Assembly (NCBI GenBank): GCA_021798135.1
Contig: JAJZYI010000157.1
Span: forward strand, 1 to 7,880
Origin: Actinomycetes bacterium
GTDB lineage: Bacteria; Actinomycetota; Acidimicrobiia; Acidimicrobiales; UBA8190
DNA: 7,880 nucleotides
Direction of reading: 5' to 3'
Part shown: in pieces, positions 1 through 5,049 of the stretch
How the letters are laid out: the number at the start of each line of letters is the position of its first letter
How positions within the stretch are numbered: position 1 is the stretch's first letter
The notes under the pieces: generated by a model
Databases searched by the model: none
Told to the model about the DNA's origin: nothing
The model's input: the letters and a program-made list of their open reading frames with translations, nothing else
Translations under genes and position numbers: made by a program

Positions 1-2
1 TG

Positions 3-41
3 GCGGCCGCCACCGCCGCGCTCCTGGCCGCCCTGGCGTGA
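3..41 (+). CDS. C-terminal end of an upstream gene (partial)
   Basis: The third forward frame is open from the window edge and reads an Ala/Leu-rich tail (AAATAALLAALA) before a TGA at 39-41. The bias toward Ala and Leu with G/C third positions is what a hydrophobic or helical protein end looks like in this genome, but only 12 residues are visible, so no family can be named. The stop codon lies inside the first unit of the tandem array that follows. Frame choice is uncertain because the other two forward frames are also open across this short piece. Confidence 0.35.
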   Translation, partial: AAATAALLAALA

Positions 42-150
42 CCCGCCCTGGCGTGACCCGCCCTGGTGTGACCCGCCCTGGTGTGACCCGCCCTGGTGTG
101 ACCCGCCCTGGCGTGACCCGCCCTGGTGTGACCCGCCCTGGTGTGACCCG
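31..150. repeat. 15-bp tandem repeat, 8 copies
   Basis: The unit TGGYGTGACCCGCCC recurs every 15 bp with starts at 34, 49, 64, 79, 94, 109, 124 and 139. The only variation inside the core is C or T at one position, so the array is young or actively homogenised. The first unit contains the stop codon of the upstream gene and every later unit keeps the TGA. There are no spacers, so this is a minisatellite and not a CRISPR array. It lies directly before the tetR-family promoter region. Confidence 0.95.
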
Positions 151-217
151 GCCGCCTCGGGACCTCAGGCGACGCGGAGCCTCCCGGACCACGCTCTCCC
201 GGGTCGCCGGTCCGCCC

Positions 218-248
218 TGACCTGCCGGCCGGCGCGATCTTCTAGGCT
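218..248 (+). promoter_or_regulatory. Probable leaderless promoter of the TetR-family gene
   Basis: A TAGGCT hexamer (243-248) lies exactly 7 nt before the ATG at 256, and there is no Shine-Dalgarno sequence between them. This matches the TAnnnT -10 element of leaderless actinobacterial transcripts, where transcription starts at the A of the start codon. A weak -35-like CTGACC is at 218-223 with a long spacer of 19 nt. The same hexamer and spacing occur before the phosphatase gene on the other strand. Confidence 0.5.
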
Positions 249-255
249 CTGCCGG

Positions 256-1008
256 ATGGTGGTGTCACCGAACCCGTCGCTCGTGGCAACACCGAAGCGC
301 CTGCCCGCCGGCAAGCGTCGTGAGCAGCTCCTGGACGTGGCCCTGCGGCTCTTCGCCCGGAGCGGCTTCAAGGCCACCACGATGGACGACATCGCCGAGC
401 AGGCCGGCGTCACCAAACCCCTGCTCTACCAGCACTTCGCCTCCAAGCGGGCCCTCTACCTGGAGCTGGTGGAGTCGGTCGCCCAGCGCATGCTGGGCGC
501 CGTCGAGGACGCCACGTCGCAGGCACGCACGCCGCGCGAGCAGGTCGAAGGCGGCTTCACGGCCTACTTCGAGCTGGTGCTCGCCAATGCCGAGGCCTTC
601 CAGCTGCTGCTCGGCAGCGACAGCCCCGGCGACCCCGGCATGTCGCGGATGCTCCGGCACGTCGAGGACGTGCTGGCCGCGGCGGTGAGCGACCTCATCG
701 ACGCCGGGCTCGACGACGACCACCGCCGCATGCTGGCGTACGCGGTCGTCGGCATGGCCGAGGGCGCCAGCCGCTACGTCCTCACCGCGCAGCAGCACCG
801 CATCCGGGGCCTGGCTCCCGACGGCGCACCGCCGCTGTCGCCGCTCGCCGGCGGCCGGGGCACGGGCCGCCGTCCGGGCGACGGAGGTGCGGCACCTGGC
901 GCCGGCGACGAGCTGCAGGCCGACGACGACAGCGCCACCGCCAGGCGGCTCGCCATCCGACTAGCCGACCTGGCCTGGGCCGGCCTGCGGACCGTCCACC
1001 GCGACTGA
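256..1008 (+). CDS. TetR/AcrR-family transcriptional regulator
   Basis: This is a one-component DNA-binding repressor of the TetR family; the ligand is not predictable. Residues 20-66 form the helix-turn-helix domain: a first helix (RREQLLDVALRLFARSGF), the TTMDDIAEQAGVTKPLLYQHF recognition region and the SKRALYLELV start of helix 4. The C-terminal ligand/dimer domain follows (about 75-185, then 227-250). Residues 186-226 are a Gly/Pro/Arg/Asp-rich low-complexity segment that splits the last helix (ATARRLAIRLADLAWAGL) from the rest of the domain, which is unusual for the family. At 250 aa it is longer than the usual 190-220. The ATG at 256 is chosen because it sits 7 nt after a TAGGCT -10 element. 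The last 30 bp lie in the first unit of a 46-bp tandem array. The next gene downstream encodes a DUF4395 protein but appears to have its own promoter, so a regulatory target is not evident. Confidence 0.93.
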   Translation: MVVSPNPSLVATPKRLPAGKRREQLLDVALRLFARSGFKATTMDDIAEQAGVTKPLLYQHFASKRALYLELVESVAQRMLGAVEDATSQARTPREQVEGGFTAYFELVLANAEAFQLLLGSDSPGDPGMSRMLRHVEDVLAAAVSDLIDAGLDDDHRRMLAYAVVGMAEGASRYVLTAQQHRIRGLAPDGAPPLSPLAGGRGTGRRPGDGGAAPGAGDELQADDDSATARRLAIRLADLAWAGLRTVHRD

Positions 1009-1125
1009 ACGCCGACCCGGCCCCGCCGGCCTCCGGACCGACCACCGCGACCGAGCGCCGACCCGGCCCCGCCGGCCTCCGGACCGACCACCGCGACCGA
1101 GCGCCGACCCGGCCCCGCCGGCCTC
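979..1125. repeat. 46-bp tandem repeat spanning the tetR stop codon
   Basis: Units start at 979, 1025, 1071 and 1117 (the last partial). Units 2 and 3 are identical; unit 1, which is the end of the TetR-family gene, differs from them at four positions. Two of the differences fall on or beside the stop codon, so the TGA at 1006-1008 reads CGA in the later copies. A period of 46 is not a multiple of 3, so copies beyond the stop cannot keep one reading frame. The remaining gap to the next gene (1126-1186) has no other recognisable feature. Confidence 0.93.
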
Positions 1126-1186
1126 CGCCCCGCCCAGCTCACAGCGCTCGGTCAGCCCGCCCATCACCTGCAGCCGGTGGCCCCAG

Positions 1187-1215
1187 GTGACAAAACCCGA
1201 CCGAACTGATAATAA
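1187..1215 (+). promoter_or_regulatory. Probable promoter of the DUF4395 gene, near-leaderless
   Basis: GTGACA (1187-1192) is followed after 17 nt by TAATAA (1210-1215), in the only A/T-rich patch of this part of the window. An alternative -10, GATAAT, begins at 1208. Transcription would begin around 1222-1224, at or next to the GTG start codon at 1224. No convincing Shine-Dalgarno sequence precedes the GTG, which supports leaderless translation. Confidence 0.5.
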
Positions 1216-1223
1216 TTCAGGTC

Positions 1224-1736
1224 GTGGCACGCCAACTGTTCTCCTTCCCGGACCCGGTCAACGACAAGGCGGCTCGGACGGTGGCCACGGGCGTGGTCGC
1301 CCTGGCGGTGGCGTTCCTGGCGTCGGGCTCGGGCTGGCTCCTCGTGCTGCTCGCGGCCGGCTTCTGGGCCCGGGTGGCCACCGGCCCCTCGCTCAGCCCG
1401 CTGGGCCAGCTCGCCACGCGGGTCGTGGCGCCGCGGCTCGGCCCCGCCCGGCCGGTGCCCGGACCGCCCAAGCGCTTCGCCCAGGCCATCGGCACGGCCT
1501 TCAGCTCGACCGCCCTGGTGCTGTGGTTCGGGGCCGGCGAGCACGCGGCGGCGGCCGTCGTCGTCGGCGCCCTCGCCGGCGCCGCCACCCTGGAGGCTGC
1601 CCTGGGCCTCTGCCTCGGCTGCAAGGGCTTCGCCCTGCTCATGCGGGCCGGGATCATCCCTGCCGACGCGTGCGAGAGCTGCGCCGACCTGACGCTGCGC
1701 TACCCCGAGCTCCGCCGCCCCACCGTCGAGGTCTGA
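1224..1736 (+). CDS. DUF4395 family membrane protein
   Basis: A 170-aa integral membrane protein of the DUF4395 family. The hallmark order is present: N-terminal FPDPVNDKAAR, GFWARVATGPSLSPLGQLATR near residues 46-66, a PGPPKRFAQAIG loop near 79-90, and a C-terminal part with two Cys pairs, CLGC (130-133) and CESC (150-153). About four membrane helices are predicted (roughly 18-34, 36-52, 88-103, 107-126). Members of this family are often found near thioredoxin-like or rhodanese/sulfurtransferase genes, and the CxxC pairs suggest a thiol redox, metal or sulfur role at the membrane; that role is inference, since no biochemical function is established. No such partner gene is seen here. The start is a GTG right after a near-leaderless promoter. 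It is followed within 7 nt of its stop by a strong hairpin. Confidence 0.88.
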   Translation: MARQLFSFPDPVNDKAARTVATGVVALAVAFLASGSGWLLVLLAAGFWARVATGPSLSPLGQLATRVVAPRLGPARPVPGPPKRFAQAIGTAFSSTALVLWFGAGEHAAAAVVVGALAGAATLEAALGLCLGCKGFALLMRAGIIPADACESCADLTLRYPELRRPTVEV

Positions 1737-1742
1737 TCCCGA

Positions 1743-1766
1743 CCGGGGGGCCGGTCGGCCCCCCGG
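1743..1766. terminator. Strong GC stem-loop after the DUF4395 gene
   Basis: CCGGGGGGCC (1743-1752) pairs perfectly with GGCCCCCCGG (1757-1766) around the tetraloop GGTC, starting 7 nt after the TGA. There is no T-run, so it is a non-canonical (I-shaped) terminator at best, a type common in actinobacteria. Because the next gene is convergent, the hairpin may serve both directions. Confidence 0.6.
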
Positions 1767-1797
1767 CGACCGACCGGCTCGGGGCCGACCGGTCGCC
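1765..1797. terminator. Second stem-loop in the convergent intergenic region
   Basis: Fourteen-base arms at 1765-1778 and 1784-1797 pair at 12 positions (8 outer, 4 inner, two mismatches between) around a TCGGG loop. It abuts the hairpin at 1743-1766. Smaller palindromes, for example CCGGTACCGG at 1906-1915 and GGACC/GGTCC at 1889-1901, lie nearer the phosphatase gene and could help to end that leftward transcript. No T-tract is present. Confidence 0.45.
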
Positions 1798-1928
1798 GAA
1801 CCCTGCGCTCGGTCCAGCCCCATCCCACACCTGCCCGTCCGGTCCCTGCCCGGGTGCACGGCGAACGGTCGGGCGAGCGGGGGCTCGGGGACCGCCGGTC
1901 CGGTCCCGGTACCGGTGGACGCCCGGCG

Positions 1929-2531
1929 TCAGAGCCGGTGGAGCAGCGCCGCGACGGCATCCTGCAGGGCGACGGCACAGGCTCGATAGGCGTCGTCGTC
2001 CCCGCCAGCCGGATCGTCGACGTCCCCCTGGAGGTCCGGGTCGACGGACGCTAGGTCCATCGCCGCCACCCTTTCGGCCAGCGCCGACGGTCCGGGCGGC
2101 ATGTGCCGCGCCAGCCACACGATCGTCGCCGTTCGGCCTGCCGCCGCCGGGTGGCGCCTCCGCACGTACCGGACGTGCTCGGCAGCCATGGCCACGACCA
2201 GGTCGGCCGACACGAGGTCAAGCTCGGTGACCTGGTGGCTGCGGTGGACCGGCACGGGCACGCCGATGTGCTCGAACGCCCGCCGGGTACGGATGCTCAT
2301 GGGCTGGTGCTCCACCACGTGGGTCCCGGCCGTCAGCACGGCCAGGTCGGAGCGGGCCGTGGCCAGGAGCGCGCCAGCCATGACGGACCTGGCGGCGTTG
2401 CCGGTGCACAGCGTCACCAGGCGGACCCCGGCCGCACCGGTTGCGTCGCCCGTCGGCGCACGGGCAGGCGCTGCACCAGCGCGCGGCGCGACGCCCAGGG
2501 TGTCGCCGGGAGCGGGTTCGACGCCGGCCAT
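1929..2531 (-). CDS. Low-molecular-weight protein tyrosine phosphatase family protein
   Basis: Phosphatase-fold protein of the LMW-PTP/arsenate reductase superfamily, expected to hydrolyse phosphotyrosine or a similar phosphoester in the cytoplasm. The catalytic P-loop LCTGNAARS gives the CX5R signature with Cys42 and Arg48; the late DDP (172-174) is in the place of the general-acid Asp loop. The extra cysteines of thioredoxin-coupled arsenate reductases are missing (only Cys185 remains), so a phosphatase is favoured over ArsC. The core starts near residue 36; residues 1-35 are an Ala/Gly/Pro-rich extension. A GTG at 2558 would add nine residues, but the ATG at 2531 is chosen because TAGCCT lies exactly 7 nt upstream. 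The gene is convergent with the DUF4395 gene. With the N-terminal extension it is 200 aa, longer than the usual 140-160. Confidence 0.87.
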   Translation of the reverse strand: MAGVEPAPGDTLGVAPRAGAAPARAPTGDATGAAGVRLVTLCTGNAARSVMAGALLATARSDLAVLTAGTHVVEHQPMSIRTRRAFEHIGVPVPVHRSHQVTELDLVSADLVVAMAAEHVRYVRRRHPAAAGRTATIVWLARHMPPGPSALAERVAAMDLASVDPDLQGDVDDPAGGDDDAYRACAVALQDAVAALLHRL

Positions 2532-2538
2532 GGCCGGC

Positions 2539-2544
2539 AGGCTA
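2539..2544 (-). promoter_or_regulatory. -10 element deciding the phosphatase start
   Basis: On the minus strand TAGCCT is followed by 7 nt (GCCGGCC) and then the ATG at 2531. This repeats the arrangement before the TetR-family gene and argues for leaderless transcription from the second in-frame start instead of the GTG at 2558. No clear -35 hexamer is seen. Confidence 0.5.
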
Positions 2545-2562
2545 CCGGCAGGCCGCACGACC

Positions 2563-2650
2563 GGGCCCGGACCACCGCACCGGCTCGCTCTCGCCCTGGC
2601 CAGCGGGCCCGGACCACCGCACCGGCTCGCTCTCGCCGTGGCCAGCGGGC
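2563..2650. repeat. 42-bp tandem repeat, two copies
   Basis: Two nearly identical units begin at 2563 and 2605 (one C/G difference in CTCGCCSTGGCC), with a few bases of a third at 2647. The array sits between the end of the ABC permease gene and the promoter of the phosphatase gene and is not in a credible reading frame. The sequence is unrelated to the other arrays in the window. Confidence 0.9.
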
Positions 2651-2664
2651 GCGATCGCTCGCAC

Positions 2665-2697
2665 CACGGTGGACGGCGGCCCGTGGCCGTCCCCGTG
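2665..2697 (-). terminator. Bulged stem-loop downstream of the ABC operon
   Basis: CACGG (2665-2669) and GGACGGC (2671-2677) pair with GCCGTCC (2686-2692) and CCGTG (2693-2697), a 12-bp stem with one bulged T and an 8-nt loop. It lies 53 nt past the permease stop codon on the minus strand. There is no T-run, so it is called from its position and strength only. Confidence 0.45.
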
Positions 2698-2703
2698 TCG
2701 ACC

Positions 2704-2732
2704 CCTCCCGACCACGGGCGTCACCCGGGAGG
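2704..2732 (-). terminator. Stem-loop directly after the permease stop
   Basis: CCTCCCG (2704-2710) pairs with CGGGAGG (2726-2732) around a 15-nt loop, beginning 17 nt after the permease stop. With the next hairpin at 2665-2697 it forms a plausible double terminator for the exporter operon. Confidence 0.35.
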
Positions 2733-2749
2733 CGCCACCGTCGCCGCCG

Positions 2750-3502
2750 TCACGCAAGGCCCCGGCCTTCCTCGAGCCGGTGCCGCCAGATGATGACGAG
2801 GCCCAGCACGACCGCGTAGCCGAGGAGCACCAGCCAGTGGTCGACGCTCAGGCTCCTGCCGCCGATGAACTCGATGCCGAGGGTGGCGTGGTGGAAGCTC
2901 GGCAGCAGGCGCGCCGCCACCCGCAGCGCCTGCGGCATCTGCGAGACCGGCGTGAACAGCCCTCCGAAGTACCCGAGCACGAACATGAGCACCGTGACGA
3001 CCGGATAGGCGGTCTCGGCGTGCACCAGGAACCCGACGAACACGCCCAGCACCGCGAACGGCAGGGCGGCCACCCACATCAGGGCGGTCAGGCCCACCCA
3101 CTGGCCGGCGTCCATCTGCACACCGCCGAACGTGGTGCCGACCACCTCCACCAGCAGCAGCACCGGGAGGACCACCACCATGCTGACCGTCACCTTCGTG
3201 CCGACGTACGACCAGGCCGGCAGCGGCGTCACCCGGATCTGGCGAGCCCACCCGGTGGCCCGCTCGCTGGCCAGACGGGTGCCGCCGGCGTTCAGCGCGG
3301 CGACGAGCGCGCCGAACGAGCACATCGACACCATCAGGTAGGCCTTCCAGGGCACGGCGCCATCCACGATCTTCGTCGGGCTCCTGTCGCCCAGGAACAG
3401 CAGGTAGAAGACGACCGGGAAGCCGACCGTCACGGCCAGGAAGCGCCAGCTCCGCAGCAGCCGGCCCAGCTCGAACCGGCCGTACGCCACCAGGGCGCTC
3501 AC
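2750..3502 (-). CDS. ABC-2 type exporter permease
   Basis: The membrane half of an ABC-2 exporter, 250 aa, the usual size. Six hydrophobic segments are visible (about 21-38, 54-71, 103-122, 135-160, 166-186, 222-239). The cytosolic motif SERATGWARQIRVTPLP (79-95) is the conserved ERxxG...R.TPL loop of ABC-2 permeases that couples to the ATPase. It would pair with the ATPase encoded just upstream to export a drug, lipid or other hydrophobic molecule; the family resembles DrrB and the Bacillus YvfS type, but the substrate cannot be read from sequence. The start is a GTG at 3502 whose last bases form a GTGA overlap with the ATPase stop, so translation is probably coupled. Two hairpins follow the stop. 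Confidence 0.92.
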   Translation of the reverse strand: MSALVAYGRFELGRLLRSWRFLAVTVGFPVVFYLLFLGDRSPTKIVDGAVPWKAYLMVSMCSFGALVAALNAGGTRLASERATGWARQIRVTPLPAWSYVGTKVTVSMVVVLPVLLLVEVVGTTFGGVQMDAGQWVGLTALMWVAALPFAVLGVFVGFLVHAETAYPVVTVLMFVLGYFGGLFTPVSQMPQALRVAARLLPSFHHATLGIEFIGGRSLSVDHWLVLLGYAVVLGLVIIWRHRLEEGRGLA

Positions 3503-4713
3503 CGGCCTGCTCCCGGACCCGGCACACCCCCACCCCCGCCAGGGACAGCCCCACCCCCGCCAGGGACAGCCCCACCCGGCACGGACCCGGCCCCACCCGG
3601 CACGGACCCGGCCCCACCCGGCACGGACCCGGCCCCACCCGGCGCGGACCCGGCCCCACCCGGCACGCCCCCACCCCCGACGGGAGCGCCAGCCGCCGCC
3701 CTGCGGTCGGCGCCCGAGCGGCGCTCACCTCCGGCACGCCGGTCGACGCCCGAGCGGCGGTCCGTCCCCGAGCGCCGCTCCCCGGCGTCCGTGGCGGTGC
3801 AGTCGGGCGTGCGGACCGTGCCGCTGGTGAGCGCCATGAACGCCTCCTCGATGCGCGCCCCGGTGACCTCAAGGTCGCGGAACTCGACACCCCTGCCCAC
3901 CAGGTCGCGGACCGTCGCGTCGGCGTCGAGGGAGTTGAGGGCGACCCCGGTGCCGCTGATCTCGACGTCGGTCACGCCCTCGAGCCCGTCGAGCACCTCC
4001 TCGTCGGGATGGTCCACCACGAACCGCAGCAGGCGGGTGCTCACCGCGGCCTTCAGCGTGGCACCGGGCCCGTCGGCGACGACGCGGCCGTGGTTGATGA
4101 CGACGACCCGGTCGGCATGGTCGACCTCGTCGAGGTGGTGCGTGGCGAACACGATGGTGTGCCCCTCCCGCCCGAGCTGGCGGACCCCCTGCCAGAAGGA
4201 GCGACGGGCCTCCACGTCCATGGCCGCCGTCGGCTCGTCGAGGAACACGAGCTCGGGGTCGCCGGCGACGGCGAGCGCGAACCGCACTCGCTGGGCCTGG
4301 CCGCCGGAAAGCCGGTGCGCCTGGCGCCCCAGGAGCGGCCCGATGCCGGTCCGCTCGACGATCACGTCCAGCGGTGCCGGATCTGCGTAGAGCCGGCGGA
4401 CCATGTCCAGGGCGGACCCGACGCGGACGCCGTGCGGCAGCCCGTTGCCCGAGCCCTGCTGCAGCATGGCGCCGACCAGCCCGCGGGCCATCGCCTGGTG
4501 CGGGGTGGTGCCCAGCACCTCGATGGTGCCGGCGTTCGGTCGCAGCAGCCCGAGGATCAGCGAGATCGTGGTCGACTTCCCCGCGCCGTTCGGGCCCAGG
4601 AGCGCCACCATCTCGCCGCGGCGGATGGTCAGGTCGAGGTGGTCGAGGGCGACGTGGGTGCCGTAGCGCCGGACCACGCCGTCGAAGCGCAGGGCCACGT
4701 CGCCGTCGAGCAT
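3499..4713 (-). CDS. ABC-2 exporter ATP-binding protein with a repetitive C-terminal tail
   Basis: Nucleotide-binding subunit powering the permease encoded next. From the ATG at 4713 (404 aa): Walker A GPNGAGKST (40-48), Q-loop LLQQ (84-86 region), signature LSGGQAQR (135-142), Walker B LVFLDE (155-160), and H-loop ATHH with His192. The regulatory part ends at EEAFMALTSG (289-298), where DrrA-like proteins normally stop. About 105 further residues follow: an ERRSG/DRR charged repeat (311-338) and a Gly/Pro/Val repeat, VPGGAGS (346-400). The tail stays in frame to the GTGA overlap with the permease. The ATG at 4713 follows a G-rich ribosome-binding site (CGGGGGCGG) and precedes the first conserved strand; an upstream reading-frame extension to 4983 is Gly/Arg-rich and not credible. 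Confidence 0.92.
   Translation of the reverse strand: MLDGDVALRFDGVVRRYGTHVALDHLDLTIRRGEMVALLGPNGAGKSTTISLILGLLRPNAGTIEVLGTTPHQAMARGLVGAMLQQGSGNGLPHGVRVGSALDMVRRLYADPAPLDVIVERTGIGPLLGRQAHRLSGGQAQRVRFALAVAGDPELVFLDEPTAAMDVEARRSFWQGVRQLGREGHTIVFATHHLDEVDHADRVVVINHGRVVADGPGATLKAAVSTRLLRFVVDHPDEEVLDGLEGVTDVEISGTGVALNSLDADATVRDLVGRGVEFRDLEVTGARIEEAFMALTSGTVRTPDCTATDAGERRSGTDRRSGVDRRAGGERRSGADRRAAAGAPVGGGGVPGGAGSAPGGAGSVPGGAGSVPGGAGSVPGGAVPGGGGAVPGGGGGVPGPGAGR
3514..3680. repeat. In-frame 21-bp repeat array in the ATPase gene
   Basis: About seven units encode VPGGAGS or VPGGGGA/G in the last 55 codons of the ATPase gene. On the plus strand the commonest unit is CCCGGCACGGACCCGGCCCCA, four nearly identical copies between about 3574 and 3660. 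Spacing of the Val-Pro pairs is 21 bp except for one of 15 bp, always a multiple of three, so copy-number change would not disturb the reading frame or the overlap with the permease start. Confidence 0.9.
3700..3783. repeat. Charged ERRSG/DRR repeat in the ATPase tail
   Basis: Codons 311-338 of the ATPase encode successive GERRSGTDRR, SGVDRR, AGGERRSGADRR units. The plus-strand DNA shows the repeated words CGCCCGAGCGGCG and GAGCGSCGCTC with considerable drift, so this part of the tail is older than the Gly/Pro array next to it. Alternating Arg and Asp/Glu suggest a soluble, disordered, charged segment. Confidence 0.75.
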
Positions 4714-4862
4714 CCGCCCCCGGTCACCGGCCTGCCCGGGTCCACGAGGTCCCCCGCCGCCCCTGCCCCGGCTCGGCCCGGCATGCCGGCCCGGGTGCTG
4801 CCGCGGCTCAGGCCGCCGGAGAACCGGCCCGCCCATGCCCGCCGAGCGTGCCGGCAGCCGGT

Positions 4863-4901
4863 TCACTCGGACCCACTGGCCCGCGGCACGAGCTTGCCCA
4901 T
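4863..4901 (-). CDS. Candidate 12-codon leader ORF (MGKLVPRASGSE)
   Basis: CGGAGGA (4907-4913), the most perfect Shine-Dalgarno sequence in the window, lies 5 nt before an ATG at 4901, and the frame ends at a TGA at 4865-4863. It is in the leader of the ABC exporter operon, about 150 nt before the ATPase start. Short translated leaders before actinobacterial efflux or ribosome-protection genes can sense stalled ribosomes, which is the reason for recording it. A competing ATG at 4921 opens a 37-codon frame in a different phase. No clear terminator/antiterminator pair was found, so function is unproven. Confidence 0.3.
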   Translation of the reverse strand: MGKLVPRASGSE

Positions 4902-4931
4902 GGGCTTCCTCCGAGTACCATGCCGCTTCCG

Positions 4932-4937
4932 AGCCTA
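4932..4937 (-). promoter_or_regulatory. Candidate -10 element of the ABC exporter operon
   Basis: TAGGCT on the minus strand, part of the palindrome GCCTAGGC, is the same hexamer as in the two leaderless promoters of the window. It would place the transcription start near 4925, a few bases before an ATG at 4921 and 24 nt before the leader ORF at 4901. No clear -35 hexamer was found. Confidence 0.4.
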
Positions 4938-5049
4938 GGCCGCCCGGTGCGAACCGTGCCGTCGCCCTGGCGCCGCGAGCCACCGCCGGGCGGGTGCAGC
5001 CCGCCGGGGCCCGGCCGGGCGCCCTCGGGGGTACCGCGGACCCCTGGCT

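Larger units (their letters stand above)
4714..5049 (-). other. 336-bp leader/intergenic region upstream of the ABC operon
   Basis: There is no credible protein gene here. Going leftward it holds a GC hairpin after the synthase gene (GGCGGG 4989-4994 with CCCGCC 5000-5005), a -10-like TAGGCT, a 12-codon ORF with a strong ribosome-binding site, and the 12-bp palindrome CCGGCATGCCGG (4778-4789). If transcription starts near 4925, the ATPase mRNA has a leader of about 210 nt. Confidence 0.5.

Noticed and set aside
31..150. CRISPR array
   Set aside because: The 15-bp units are directly adjacent with no spacers.
2441..4390. Plus-strand open frame of about 650 codons across the ABC operon
   Set aside because: Its translation is His/Arg/Gln/Pro-rich low complexity and runs antisense to two genes with complete ABC motifs. 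Long antisense frames are expected at this GC content.
4778..4789. Perfect palindrome CCGGCATGCCGG as an operator or terminator
   Set aside because: It has no loop, and GC-only palindromes of this size are common here; nothing else ties it to regulation.
4714..4983. ATPase start at 4983 giving a 494-residue protein
   Set aside because: The added 90 residues are Gly/Arg-rich and unconserved, contain the leader signals, and the ATG at 4713 has a ribosome-binding site just before the conserved domain.
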